A stretch of 64,000 nt of DNA from Latrodectus hesperus (GCA_037975125.1 CM075857.1:87094699-87158698), one strand, 5' to 3'. Counted from the stretch's first letter, positions 27,297 through 41,150 are shown. Program-made: numbers and translations. The notes: generated from the letters alone by a model not told the origin.

Positions 27297-29500
27297 GTAG
27301 TTTCCTAATTTAGCTAATAAGAATGGCTTCAGATAAACAGTTAGAAAATAAATCCATTTAAATAAACAAAAATTAGGTTATTTTAGATTAAATACTATGC
27401 TAGAATTTCAAGTACTGTAAATCAGATAATTGAAATGCTGTAGGTTTAAAATTTTTGAGATACCTAGCATTTACTTATTTAATAAAGATAAACAGATATT
27501 TGTTGTCCATAAAAAGTGTGGACAGCAAAATAAGAAACATTCACTAAATTGGTAAATATTAGACAATGCTTAAAATAAAAAAAAACTGCAACATATTTTA
27601 GTTTTAAAATATTTCTTCTTCTATTAATTTCATCTAATTTGCTTCCAAGAATTTAGAAATAAAATATAGTCTATAACCAAAAATTATATGCTATAATTAG
27701 CATCCAATTTATTGTTACCAAAATAAAGTTCTTTTAGATATCTCTGAATTTTTGTATAAAGGATTAGTAATTTCAAAAAATTATCTTATGATCTTAAACA
27801 TGGCAGAATATTCAATTTAATAAAATTGTTTCAGAAACTTTCCTTCACAGTTATATTATTTACAGTTATATAAGTAAAAGATCATTTTACTATAATGAAT
27901 TAAAATAATTTAGTTCTAATATCACTAATATTAATTAACCGGTTCATGTATGATTTCTTAATTAAAGAAAATTCATTACTATTATAAGAAAACAAGGAAT
28001 TTCAGCAATTTGAAGAAGCGTTCCTTTCTGTTTTCTTATTTAAAATATTAAACGTGAAATAATTTAATTAAGTTAACAAAAAAATTACTTTAAATATTAA
28101 AGTATGAAATATTACAAATTCAATAATGTTATACAATAATACATGTGAAATAATTCAAAAAATTTAAAAATAATGAAATATTAAGTAAATATGTACAAAT
28201 TCATACACATTACTTTTCTTCTAAAGAAGATAAAAAAATATTAGTCATTGTAAAAGCATTTGGACGGATAATGAAAAAAACTAGTCCCTCATAAAATTGT
28301 CATCTCAATATAAAAAGATTTATAAAGCATTTATATATCTAAAATAATAAAACCACTTTTAAGTTTCTCGGAAATAATTCTTAATATTGCGTTAGCATAA
28401 TAAGTCAAAGGTGTAACAGCGCATAACTTGGTTTTTGATTGTGTTGCTGAGTTATTAAGCATAAGGATATTAGATGCAAGCAAACAAGTGTAAGAGAATT
28501 AATTATAGTACTACATATTAGGACATAGGTAAATATGTAACACGTGTGTGTGTGTTTCGTTATTTCATCAAGACATGATGTGATAGTTACTACTTGTGGA
28601 TGTCTGTTGCCATTAAGTTATTTTTCACTGTTATGAAAATTTTTTCTATTGATATTTCTTGATATTGTTCAATTTTATTGTAAATTTTTACAATTATATT
28701 TAAAAAAATAGATATTTAAAATAAACGATATAAAATAATAAATTCAATTAATAATTAATCAAATGAGAATTTTTATGCATTAGTATCTCCAAAGTGATGA
28801 AGGTGTTTTTCTAACACAAGCAGACAGTTTTCTAGGAATTACACATAGTGAACTTGCACCTATGCTGCAAAAGAAAAAAGGAACACAATAGTAAAATTAT
28901 TTATTTAACTTAAAATATTTAATTAGATTATATTAACCAGTAAAATGAAAAATGAAATATATATATATATATATACATTAGTCTTCAAATAAATTTCAAG
29001 TGTATTTTAATTTTAAATATATTGATTTTTTTTCTTTTTATATTAATTTAATAATTGTTAAAAATTATTATTCCAAAAAATGTCACATTTAATAAATAAA
29101 TAAACTTTATTTCATCAATTGTTTTTTCACAGTTTATTTTTAAAAAAATTATGAAAAATTCAAAGCAACATAGTTAAACAGAAATTACACTTTACAAAGC
29201 AAATGAATGACTGCTAGCAAATTTTAGTGTCATTAATGATTCTTTGCTTTGTTTCTAGAATTTCTTACTACACGAGTCCCTTATTTCTATTTATTTTACA
29301 AATTCTGATACAAAATTAACTAAAAAACACTTATATACAAAAAACGTCAACAGTGAAAAATCGATAATCTATCATTTGAAGTTCCTATAGAAAAAGTTCC
29401 TTCCAAAAGAGTTTTCCATAGGTGGGGAGAAATATTCTAGTTTCTTAAGAAAGAAAAATCTAAGAAGCTCTAAAAAATTTCTCTGACAGGAAGTAGAAAC
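27297..29500. other. AT-rich stretch with one short (AT)9 tract
   Basis: (AT)n at about 28957-28975. Nothing else was recognised. Confidence 0.5.
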
Positions 29501-29559
29501 GCAGCATCAATTTCTCTTTATTCAATAGTGTCTGGAATAAAACCTTGAATCTCTCATTT

Positions 29560-30290
29560 GGAAGAACAAGGTCTGTTGTTGCATGTCCCCTTTGTCCAGC
29601 AGCGTTAATCCAGATCCATAACGTTTAACACCCTCGAAAAAATCTATCACCATCAAAGGGTTGTCAAATAAATTTTGCTTGGATAGCCCCAGGCACTCAA
29701 GTATGTGTTCTGGCGTAGTTTGTTCAGTTAAATAGTTGGTACATGTCCGGAAAATTTTGGAGCTCTTTTTTGGAGAAACTTTTAATGTTTTGAGGTGATC
29801 ACTTTGAAAGCGGGAGAGAGTAGTTTGTTCCTGTCTTTTAAAGCCGTGAACTAGTGAGATTCCTGAACGAGAACACTGATACCATTGGTGCTCTGGAAGG
29901 ACACAAACAATCTATGTGATCTTAATCTGATTTTTACTCTTGAAAAGATCTCTACAAAAAGGTGAGAGGTGCTAACGGCTCAAGGGCCCGTCTTGGCTAA
30001 GGTGTCTGCAGTTTCATTTCCTTCTAGATTTACATGGAAACCACTGGAAATGAATATTATAGGATATAGATAGCCATTTTAATTTGTTGAGTATCGATAC
30101 TCCCGCACTGTTTCTTAACCTTTGCCAATTGGCCACGTGTTGAATCACACTTTTGCTATCAGACAAAATTCATACTTCTTTTCCAGTTGGAAGGGACACA
30201 AGAGAATCCAGGGCTTCTTCACAATGGCTATTAGTTCACTGAGAAATACTGACCAGAAAACAAGGTCTTATACCTGGCGCATGATAAATT
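29560..30290 (-). pseudogene. 3' fragment of a non-LTR retrotransposon (RNase H and C-terminus)
   Basis: On the minus strand, in broken frames, the RNase H Asp motif ILSDSKSV is at about 30147-30170 and HVNLEGNETADTLAK at about 29994-30038. The C-terminal zinc-like TCTNYLTEQTTPEHILECLG (about 29690-29760) follows, with the second Cys replaced. This order (RNase H, then Cys/His tail) is that of the C-terminus of RNase H-bearing non-LTR polyproteins. Endonuclease and RT are absent, as expected from 5' truncation. Frameshifts and stops show it is an old copy. The 3' edge is uncertain. Confidence 0.75.
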
Positions 30291-32230
30291 AAAGACAAAG
30301 CGTTTAACGCAAAAGACGTGTGTGCATAAGACAATGATTTTGTTGATATAAATAAATCTTATACAGAGATTTCTAAATTATTTAAGAGAAATAGCTTTGC
30401 TACAAAAATGTAGCATCTTTTTTTTAAAATTATTCTAAAAACAAAAGAATTGTGAAGAAAGAAAATTAAATTATTTCATTGAAAGAAGAATACTTCAATT
30501 TTTCAAAAACATTTGTTTACAAGTAAATTCCTTTTTCAACAAAAAAACTATATTAGGCTATACTCAAATAATAGATAAAAGTATTTAATATTAAAATTAA
30601 TTTTTGTAATAAACATCTTCAACGAAAGTATAAATTTTCAAAGACTCAAATGGATTTATAGAAATAGCAGATTTACAGAATGATCATCTCAAAATGATAA
30701 ACGACAAAATTTCATTCCTTTAAATGAGAACTTAATTAACAAGTAGATTTTATGGAAAATTAATAAAACTTAGAGTCAAATACTAGAAAAAAGTATTTAT
30801 TGTATTAAAATGGAAAATATTAAAAAAAACATTTTTTTCAAAAAATTGATCTGATTTAACTTTATTAAAATGGCTGATAACGATAACAAAATGAGAAATG
30901 TCAAAATATTTATTCCTTCCAATATGAACTTAAGTTGAGAATTTAAGTTAGATGGTATTTGAGATGCTATTTTAGAAATACAAAAGAATTTTTAATTACC
31001 AATTTGATGGAAGTAAAACAACTATACGAGCTATATTTTAACGCAGTACAAAAGCTGATATTGCATAGTATATAATTAACCAGACTACAATTCCAAATTT
31101 TTATCCAAATATTTTCAATGATTCATTTTTGTGAAATTTTAGATTTTAGTAACTGGATTTTATAATAGAACAACATCCTTTATTATGCATTTACTTCAAC
31201 AAAATAACATTTTATAGAATTATCTTGAACTAAAACAATTCACAATGGAGTAAGTTAATCAAAAAGAAACTCGACATTTAAGTCACTAAAAATCTCTTTC
31301 AAAATCATTTTACAAGACCTCTTTATGGAATTTCAATAAATATATTCTTTCTTTTATACAAGGTAATACATAGATTACTTGACAAATTATAAGTAAAACG
31401 TGTTAACAAAAATTATTCATAGGATAACGAAAAAAATGTTTTTACATACTAATTGAAATATATTTTAATCGTTAATATTTATATTTTACAAAATATAAAT
31501 ATTTCTTTCAATTAATGTAACTATAACTTTGTACTAAGTTTAATAAGAGCTAAAAATGCACAATTTCAAACAGTGAACTGCATTTGTAAGCATCACTGAT
31601 TCAGAATGGGAGAAGTAAAAATAACTTGGTTATTATCTAACACTGAATGGGAATTCTAACACACAGAAATCATTGTTGTGATTTATAATCATTAGTTTCC
31701 TAGTAGCAGTATCTCGTAATTAACTAGTAAAGGAATTAGATAATATATATTTATTATCTTTATCCCAGTCTTCACAAATTAGATTAAATTCCTCTAATCT
31801 AGAAAAGCTCAATGGCATTTTCTGGAAGTAACTTAATAAAAATTAAACTTTCGCCTCATTATTCTGATTCACTACAATCTTTGATTACTGAATATTTCGT
31901 AACTTAGTAATCTTAATCAATTGATAGTACTTTATTTAAACTCTTATAAATTATTTTTATCTGTAGCGTCATATCTATCACATTTGTGTTCTTTTATGAC
32001 TCCTTAGTTTTAAAAACTAAGTTTTGAAATAAATCTTGTAACAAAATTACATCCTTTTATTTTATTAGAATAATAGAATTGATATCTATGCTGGCTTACA
32101 TTATCTTCCAAATTTCTGCTTCAAATTATCAGAATTATTAAAGGTTAACTAACATTGCTTTGACACTCATAGTACTCCTTAATTTAAATAGAATTGAACC
32201 TGTAACTTTTTCCAAACTTATTTACCAACT
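30291..32230. other. AT-rich stretch, nothing recognised
   Basis: No domain, RNA or organised repeat was seen. Confidence 0.5.
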
Positions 32231-32234
32231 TATA

Positions 32235-32680
32235 TAATCCACAGAGATCTAAGTTGATATATATCATGACATAGGCTATTAAAATTACTACACCAACAAG
32301 CAATTTTTAGCATTACATAAGTAACATTATAATTACATAATGAACAGCTTTACCAACTTTTGTGACCTACAGAGATCTAAGTTGGTAAATATCATAACAC
32401 AGGCCATTAAAATTGATACACCAAGTAACAATTTTAGTCGCCTTATAGTCATATAAGTGACATCTTTACTAACTTTTATTACCAACTTAGATTTATAGAA
32501 GTCTAAGTTGGTAAATATCATGACACAGGCCATTAAAATTGCTACATCAAGTAATAATTTTAATGGCCTTATAGTTACATAAGTAACATCTTTAAAATCT
32601 TTTGTGATCTATAGAGATCTAAGTTGGTAAATAGCATGACACAGGCTATTGAAATTGCTACATCAAGAAGACATCTAAAT
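32235..32680. repeat. ~125-bp tandem repeat, four units
   Basis: AGAGATCTAAGTTGGTAAAT-like anchors occur at about 32243, 32371, 32496 and 32613, each followed by ATCATGACACAGGCCATTAA-like and ACATCAAGTAA-like words. Each unit also has an upstream ACCAACTT that can pair with AAGTTGGT. In unit 3 this becomes an 11-bp perfect stem (32481-32491 with 32502-32512). Confidence 0.9.
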
Positions 32681-32689
32681 AGCAATATG

Positions 32690-34653
32690 ATATGTAGCTA
32701 TTTATTGGATTGTTAATTATTAAAACTGAAAATCATAAGTGATTTTATTTTCAAGAGATTCGGAAACATATAGCTTGAGAAATCAGTGTCCATAACAATT
32801 ACCCATGACGAATAATGTCATTATATTATACTGCAACAAGTCAAACAGAGATTGGATGGCATATGCAAGTATCGCTGCCTATGCTTATTTAACAAGATGC
32901 GACAGCTCATCGACAGTAGTGACTGACGTATGTTGATGAGTCAGTCACTTGGTGATTATTGATTAAACTTTTTTATTGGTGAGAGATCTGGAAAACGTGG
33001 TGACCAAAACAGTAGCTGAATATTTTCTGTATTAGAAAAATTTATTCAATACAGATAAAATGTTTCCGGGCATTATTCTTCTGAAACGTAACACTTCGGT
33101 GGGTTCTAATAAATGCTATAGCAATGAGTCTTAACGCAATTTAAATCCAGTTTAGAATGTGAGAGTTTTCAGGGTTTCCTCTTTTGTGACGCGCGAATAA
33201 TGCTTTATTTCCCTGAAAAAATTTAAACACATTTCAATTTTATAAAAATGAATCCAATAAATATTTAACAAAACGTGGATATTTGGTAGAGAATAATATC
33301 CTACTTCTTACATGAAAATTTTATTGGTTTCTTAAAGGATGTTAAAAAGTTGAGTTGTTGAGTTCCTATTTTATTTTTTTACGAATGAAAATAGAAAATA
33401 ATCATTAGGTTATTCGCATCCAAGGAATGCTGCTAATAAGACATCAAGTCCGTTTTTTACACTTCAAAAATATCCTTATTAATCAAATACTAAACAAATA
33501 TTCATCATTAAAAACTTAATTGCATTTTTAATTTTATAGTGTATTATTCTTTATTAATTGAGGTATCAAAAATTAAATAAAAAATATTCTTATTGTAATT
33601 TTAATTTAGCTTCTGATATTTATATTTTCTTCTGGAAAATATAACAATTTACTTTTTAGTTGAAATTTTGCATAGTAAAAACATAGGCACATATTTATTT
33701 ACATATAGAAATTAATACATTTATTATGTGTATTTATTTTATGTTAGAACTATGCATTGTCAGATTTAAAAAGTATTATCTAGAAAGTAACATATTGTCA
33801 TTGATTACTACAGAAGAAGATGCTTTAACATGAATAGATTTTACTTATGGTTTTTTTTATTCTTCGACTGAGATAAAAGATCAAATACTTTGTTTCTAAT
33901 CTGCGTATAAATCCTTTACAAGCCAAATTACTTAAATTGATAAATATATAGATCTATTTAAGAGTGCATTACGAAGATATTTCTAGATCTTTCTATACAT
34001 GCTGGAAGTAACAGCAAATATCATTAGTATTCTTAGAATACAATATAATTCATCAATTATACAAGCTTTAAACTGTAATCACGCTTCATAATTACCTAAT
34101 AAATGTAGATTTACTTAATATTTACATTTTCCCTTCATTAGAAATCAAACCATTAACTTTAAAATTTCAAACTATTTTGGAAAATATTTAGTTTTGAATG
34201 CATCATTATTTTATGCTAATACTTAGTCAACCATAATAAAGTCAATGTAGCGAGAATAAAATATTTTCTCAACTAAAAATATGAATTTTTATTTTGATGA
34301 TCATTGGAAATCTTTAATTGGAAGCACTAAGTAATTGATAAATAAAGAAAAACAATTTAGATACGAAAGGATTATTGGAGGGAAGCTATTCATTATAGAA
34401 AATTAGAAAACCTCTAAACTTTAATATCGCAAGATAAGTAAATTTCTGAACAAAGAATTGTTCCACCTCATTTAATTTCCTCTGGGGATAATTTAAAATA
34501 TTTAAAGTCAGTGGAATCGAATATTCAGTTGACCTGGCAAGGAATGTAATAAAGATTCAATTTTTTGAAATTTAAAGAATATTAAAATGAGTAAATACTT
34601 AAATGTACTTTTGAATGATACATAAAATCATTGATATCAAATCATATTGATGA

Positions 34654-34660
<7 letters not shown>
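32690..34660. other. intergenic DNA; less AT-rich patch at about 32800-33200
   Basis: The patch looks like old mobile DNA by composition, but I could not assign a family or a continuous protein. The remainder is AT-rich. Confidence 0.4.

Positions 34661-34716
<56 letters not shown>
34661..34716. repeat. (TA)n microsatellite, about 56 bp
   Basis: Uninterrupted TA repeat. Confidence 0.95.
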
Positions 34717-34719
<3 letters not shown>

Positions 34720-36650
34720 TGCATCTATTCTTTCAATTTGATCCAATCATGCCAAACATTTCGATTTGATAAATTGTAGAATGTATTTTGCTAAATTTAG
34801 TAATAAAGTTCACCATCTTCATTTTATTTCTGCAAGTGTCAAATTCAGTGCAAAATTATTTAAAGTTATTAGTCTCAAAATCCTTCTAATTTTACTATCA
34901 AAAATGGTTAAGTTACTATTATTATTATGTGTCGAAATCCAACTTTCTTTAATATATTTTACAATAGATTTAATAACAGTATTACAAATCTTTATTTTAA
35001 TTTTTAAATAAGGTTTATTCTTAAATAACTTTTGATATAAATAATATCATTTATTTTCCTTTTGAATACTGGAATAATATCTTCAGAGAACTATTACAAT
35101 CAATTATAACTAAACGAAGCTAAGTGAATCCTTTCAAATCTTGAATTATATATTGTAAACTTAGGCAAAACATTATAGTTTAGAGTATTTATATAGAGTA
35201 TTTTGTTCGTTCCATAAAATTTGTTTTCTGCTCATTAACAAGACCAATCTCCTTTGCTTCTTTTATAAGCTGGCTTGTAAAGGAAATTAACGTTATATCA
35301 ATAATAATTTACTGAACATGTAAGATATCCAGGATCATTCGAGTTTTTAATTTAATTTTTGTGCATTCTAATCTAGAGTATTAAATATAATCTAAAGTAT
35401 TTTAAAGAGTAATTATAGCAATAATTGATTTAAAATATTTTAGATAATCTTTTAAAAACAATATAAAGAGTTATTTAATCGGAATTTACACATGAAATCC
35501 TATCTTTAAGCGCAAACTCATTGTGATTGAAAACTGTTGCGTTTAATCATCAATAAACCGATAATTGTAATGCATATAAGATTTTGACACTGCTTAGAAG
35601 ACATATAAATGTCCAAGGAATGTTGAAAAACATTTAAATATTAACCGTACGGAATATATTTTAGATGTCTTGTCACAAATAGTAGGTTATATTTACAAGT
35701 TAGAAAATCAGAAAAACTTGTAATGTATCCACACTGATATGTATATATATAGAGAGAGAGAACAAAACCACTACAATAATCTCACATTATTAAAACAGCA
35801 GCAGGTATTAAACTCGAGACCTATTACTCCGAAAAGTATGACCCCACCCGGACCCACAAAGAATCCATTTATACTTAATTCTTTTCAACTCATTTGAGTT
35901 TTTATGTTTTTTTCATTAGCAACATGCAAACGTTTAATGAGATGAAAGAAAGCCAATTCTATTTCAACATCATGATGCAATGTTTTCAACAATTTAATGT
36001 AAAAATACAATTATACTAATGATTTCAAATAATTTCTTTATTGTAAACAATGTTAAAACGAAGAAATCATTTGATCTTTGCTTTTCATTATTCAAATAGG
36101 TTTTAATATACAAGTTAAGTAAACTTTTTCAAACTGATTAACAAATAATTTTATGTATTCATGAACTAAGAATTGATAATGTTCTATATTAATGAATTGT
36201 GAATTAAATCTATATGAACTGATGATATGCATATTTAGTGTTATGTAAATACACAAAAGGCAACTTTAGTTACATAAATATTAGCAATTTATACATAAAT
36301 TACATTGATGACTTTAATACTATATGAAAATTAAAATATTAAAACGAAAAAACGACATAGAATTCTCGGAGAGGAACAAAAGTTGTAAAGCAAATTTTTA
36401 ATGCTTCTGTACATAATAAGAGTTATAGAAATTACATTCTTGATTTTGATATTTATTAATATCTATATAAGAGACCAATTTTAACACCAGTTGTTTTCAA
36501 GGTCTAAAAATTCACAACCTGTTGTGTAATTTTACATTTAATTTTTAGTTTTCTAATATAGGAATTGAAAATTATTAATTAAAATGTATGCGCCAAAATA
36601 TACAAATGAAAAGCAGAACAAAATTACATTATTGTCACCTGTGAGTTTAT
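34717..36650. other. AT-rich stretch; possible SINE scrap at about 35740-35870
   Basis: A short (TA)/(GA) run at 35741-35760 adjoins a segment whose minus strand reads GTGGGGTCATACTTTTCGGA and then AGGTCTCGAGTTTAATACC. The latter is a weak tRNA B-box resemblance, so this may be a SINE head. Nothing else was recognised. Confidence 0.35.
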
Positions 36651-36659
36651 TTCTCCTCA

Positions 36660-36958
36660 AAAGAAAGTAACATTCACACAGGTGGCTCCGAAGGTAGTAA
36701 GTTCGAATTCTGGCTTAAAAGAAAATTCGTCGTGTTCTGGTTGCTGGGCTAAAGGCTGCTGGAGCACTTTAAGTAGGTCTTTGTCGCAATGTCCTCCAAC
36801 TGAAATGATACCTCTTTGGGGTAGCAGACCAAGTGTCGGAGGTCTTCTGCTTGCTCTTTGCTTCAAAATCACGAAGACTCCATCCGGTTGCATCTAACAA
36901 GCTGGTAAAGCCCAGCTCAGGGCTAGGTAAAAGGATTCATCTGGTGCAACAACAATAA
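36660..36958 (+). repeat. SINE-like family 2, copy a
   Basis: A head with B-box-like AGTTCGAATTCTGG (about 36702) is followed by a body that contains CAATGTCCTCCAACTGAAAT and ATGATACCTCT (about 36789-36815). It ends in GTGCAACAACAATAAC. The body is shared with the copies at 46.4 kb and 50.2 kb. Open frames on both strands here are incidental. No A box is clear, so the 5' end may be truncated. Confidence 0.75.
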
Positions 36959-38243
36959 CATAATATTAGCTCACTGATTTTTCATGGTATGCGTAAAGAA
37001 TAGCGTGTGATTGTTCAGATAGTCCACGCAGATTCACAAACATATTCTGAAGCAAAGGTTACAGCAGATTCTAGCAAAAGGCGATGGTTTTATCACGTAA
37101 TGCAGTCACAGTTCTTGGTGAAACTTCACTTTTTTTAACTTTTCTCCAACAGTTTAACACGTTAATGTCTTCCGTGTTATTCGTGCCACTTTATAATATA
37201 ATATTAAGAACTTTTTATACGTAATTTTTGTTCTAAAAAATTTTCAATCAAAAAAGAATTCGATTTCACATGTGATATGAAAGATAATAAATTACCAAAT
37301 AAGAAAAGTGGTGTAATTAGATTATTTTAAAATGCGAAGGAATATAATTATTGAGGGTTCAATCCATATTTATGATATTTAATGATTTCAAAATACAATC
37401 AAAAATATACATATAAAATAAATAGAATCAAAATACACTGACTAATGCAATTTCTGAGCCAACTCAAATTATTAATCGCTGACTAGGAGGGTTTTATATA
37501 TATATAAATAATACATTATCTCATTCATTTGAGTATCTAAATTCCAGAAAGTGAAAATATGACTGTGTGAGAATTTTATTCATATTATTTCTGCAATCAG
37601 CTGTTCTTTTTATTTTGTTACACGTTTCTACAGTCGAATAATCTTTCATGATTAAGCAATTTTTATTGATCTACTATAAATCAGTTAGTGAGACAAAAAT
37701 GTCTTATTGATTTATACTTTGAGAAACACTCTAATTTCGAAACTAAATTACAAAATTACATGCACAACCTGTACAAGAAAAGCCACAGTTAAGTATAATT
37801 GCAATTTTCAAATTAAATTAGAAATGATTCATTAGATATTGACTATTTATAGACCTTTTCCTCTGAAGATGCATTTTTTATATAATGAATCTTGTTTTAA
37901 TTTTAACGTCTTTTTTGTATCATTTCTTAATAATGATGTTCGGGAAAAAAATTTTCAATTCCAAATATAATTTAGTTTTAAAAACTAAATACTTTCATTT
38001 TTTTAAATTTTGGTTTTAAAACTCAATTTAATATTGTTAAAAATTAATTAATAATTGAAATATTCAGTTGAAAAACTTTGTTAGCCACCCTAAAAATAAT
38101 CTAGAAAGTTAAGAAATTTGATGAACTTTTTTATAAAATGGAAACATTACTTATAACCTAAACAGATATATAATTATAGTTCCAATTACCTTTCATTTGG
38201 TTATACTTAACATCTCTGTGACTTAATAGGAATTTTTTTAATA
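36959..38243. other. AT-rich stretch, nothing recognised
   Basis: No feature was seen. A short TA run lies at about 37496-37506. Confidence 0.45.
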
Positions 38244-38245
38244 TA

Positions 38246-39767
38246 CACTGCTCAAAACAATTAAAGGATATTGTAAGTTTTACATAAAATAAAGATAAAA
38301 ACGAAATTTTTTTGCTGAAAATGGAAGAAGAGAATCACAAATGAAAATTTTTCTAATTTTCAAACTGTGGAGTATGCTAATTTTTAGTTCGACGTCAAAA
38401 ACGTCACTTCAGCGGCAGTGAATGAAAATTGACTTTCAACTGAATAAAAGACAATGAATAGGGTGATCAGTATTCAGCGACTGCTTTGTTTCGATAAGTA
38501 CGATGTCTCAGCGAAGTCATTTAACCGATTCAGAAGCTTGAAGAGTTGCTGGTAGGTTAGAAGGGGGCAAAACTCAAGCCGGAGTAGCGCCAGCCATTGG
38601 AGTGTTACAAAGTGTGATTTCCAGGATCTAGAACCGTTTTTGGAAACTGGAAGTCCAAGCCGAAGACCAGGGCAAGGTCGTAAACGGGCAACAATGCCCA
38701 ATAAAGATCGTTATTTAGTGTTAACAGCCCGGAGACACCGAAATATGAACGCTACTCTTCTCCAACAACACCTTCACTCGGCTATTGACACCACGGTTTC
38801 AACTCAGACTGTCTGAAACCGGCTCCATGGTGTAAGTCTGTATGCTCGCCGACCGATAGTATGTGTTAAACTAACATCAAAGCAGCGTCGCGACCGCAGG
38901 GAGTGGGCAACAGAGTATGTGGACTGGAGGAGAAATGAAAGGAGCAATGTTCTTTCATTTCTCTGATGAGTCCCGTTTTTCTGTTCATCCTGATACTAGG
39001 CGTATTTTCATCCGGAGGGACCGTGGCAGTAGGAATAATCCAGCGTTCGTGCACGAAAGTGTCAGATTTGGCGGTGGGGGAGTGTTGGTGTATGATGGCA
39101 TCTCCATTGACGGGCGCACAGACCTCTATATCATTCGAGATGGACCTCTGACTGGTCGCCGATATATAGGAATGAGATCCTCAGACCTATTGTAGTCCCT
39201 TACGCTGCAGCAACCGGAGATGACTTCATTTTAATGGACGATAACTGCAGGCCACATCGTGCTAACCTGGTGGAGGATTTCCTTTTCAAGGAATGAATCG
39301 TACGATTGGAATGGCCAGCGTGTTCTCCAGACATGAATCCAATAGAGCACGTTCGGGACGCTCTAGAAAGACGAGTTGCTGGCCCCCAACCACCCCCACA
39401 AACTCTCCAAGAACTGGAAAGAGCTCTTCTGGAAGAAAGGGACAGAATACCCCAACTCATGATTAATAGCCTCATTGACTCCAAGCCTCAAATGTGTTCA
39501 ACGTTGCTACTGGCCATACCCCCTACTGAAAATGATTTCCTTTGAAGACAACACCTTTTATTATTCTTTTTTTCTCATATGCACAAATTGTGTTTTTTTC
39601 CTTTTGTTCACAAATGCGCAATAAAATGCATTTTTTTCTTCCAAACATGTGTAATTTATTCTCATATAATCTACTACGTCTGTCGACCACGTATCAATCA
39701 GCTATAAAGTTTCCCAACCACAAGATCCTCCTAAAACCGCAATATCCTTTAATTGTTTTGAGCAGTG
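38246..39767 (+). mobile_element. Tc1-like DNA transposon, 1522 bp, perfect 28-bp TIRs
   Basis: The left TIR (38246-38273, CACTGCTCAAAACAATTAAA start) is the exact reverse complement of the right TIR (39740-39767). Both are bounded by TA. The length is typical for Tc1 elements. It carries one transposase gene on the plus strand, now broken. The right flank is a long TA array. Perfect TIRs suggest a young insertion that could still be moved in trans if a related transposase exists elsewhere. Confidence 0.95.
38502..39544 (+). pseudogene. Tc1-like transposase, frameshifted
   Basis: The start is MSQRSHLTDSEA, then an in-frame stop where an Arg codon is usual, and the paired-like DNA-binding region (GRLEGGKTQAGVA). 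The middle is continuous as RRPGQGRKRATMPNKDRYL and then NATLLQQHLH. The catalytic core is legible: SDESRFSVHPDTRR (about 38960-39000), DDNCRPHRANLVEDF (about 39236-39280) and PDMNPIEHVRDALERR (about 39331-39378). The spacing between the second Asp and the last acid fits the family. All three catalytic acids remain, but a small insertion before SDESRF and several stops and frameshifts prevent a full product. It would act in the nucleus on the element's TIRs. Confidence 0.93.
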
Positions 39768-39927
<160 letters not shown>

Positions 39928-40470
39928 AGTGTACTAAGCATGAATTTATATAATTATTGACAATTTTAATGTATGTCCTAATTTATATAATGGGTATTTA
40001 CGTATTAGCGTCACCGCAGTACCGCAGTTAATTTTGTTCCAAAACTAAAGTAGAATTAGCGCGTAACCTATAATTTGAACATTTTTTCTCCTTTTGAAAA
40101 ATTGAGTAATAATTCTGAAAAGAAATTTTCTAACTATAGGGGAAAAAAATTTCTTTTCGTGCAGCTTAAAAAGCCGTGGTGACGCAAACACATATATAAG
40201 CACCATATAATGTCTCATACTTTAAATTTAAATTAATTTAAATTTTTTCTCACATAATGATTTACTGAATATTGATTTCTTTAAAAACAGTAAAAACATC
40301 TATTACTTTAATATTAATATCTTTACTTTAATATTGGTGACTTTTTTTTTTAATTTGACGGCACATTTTCAAGAAATTCTGAGACAATTTTCTAAGTTAC
40401 ACTGATTACATAGAAAAAGATTGCTTCAATACCGAGGCAACTGTAGAAAAGAATACACTTCCTAGCATTA
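39928..40470. other. AT-rich stretch, nothing recognised
   Basis: A small local duplication of ACCGCAGT (about 40013-40027) is the only structure seen. Confidence 0.45.
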
Positions 40471-40472
40471 AA

Positions 40473-41150
40473 TTTTTCTGCATAAATTAATAAATGTAAG
40501 ATATTTTCGAATCGTTCAACTTTGTACTTTTTGTTAAAATCTTTTATTCAAAAATTATATCTTTCTGCATAAATCAATAAACATATGGTAATCTTAAAAT
40601 AATCCCTTCAAGTATGCATTCTTAAGTATGAAAAAATTCAACATTTTAATTTAAATCTTTTATTCAACAAATTAAATCCTTCTGCATAAATTAATAAATA
40701 TACGATATTCTCAAAATATTAGATCCTTCAACTGTGTGCTTTTGGTCATTAAACTAAAAATTTTAAAAAAAAAATTTAAAATCCTTTATTCAAAAAATTA
40801 CATCTTTCTGCATAAATAATAAATATATGATTCTCTCGAAATAAGTTTGTACTCTTTAGTATAAAAACAAATTCAACATCTTTTATTCAACAAATTAAAT
40901 CTTTCTCCATAAATTAATAAATGTACGATGTTCTCAAATTTCTAGATCCTTCAATTGTGTGCTTTTGGCTATTAAACTAAACATTTAAAAAGAATTATTA
41001 AAAATCCTTTATTCAAAAAATTACATCTTTCTGCATAAATAATAAATATATGATACTCTCGAAATAAGTTTGTATTCTTTAGTATAAAAACAAATTCAAC
41101 ATCTTTTATTCAACAAATTAAATCTTTCTGCATAAATTATTATAAACTAT
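40473..41150. repeat. tandem array of seven ~85-125-bp units in two alternating types
   Basis: The anchor CTGCATAAAT (or CTCCATAAAT) occurs at about 40478, 40565, 40682, 40808, 40915, 41031 and 41128, preceded each time by TTTATTCAA(A/C)AAATTA-like sequence. From 40682 the units alternate. One type has TTAATAAAT, CGAT, TTCTCAAA and TGTGTGCTTTTGG. The other has AATAAATATATGA, CTCTCGAAATAAGTTTGTA and TTTAGTATAAAAACAAATTC. The repeat of 40808 at 41031 gives a dimer period of about 223 bp. Confidence 0.88.

Noticed and set aside
36657..36897. Overlapping open frames on both strands
   Set aside because: They lie inside a SINE-like repeat copy and are incidental.
39200..39484. Minus-strand open frame
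   Set aside because: Antisense shadow of the Tc1-like transposase.
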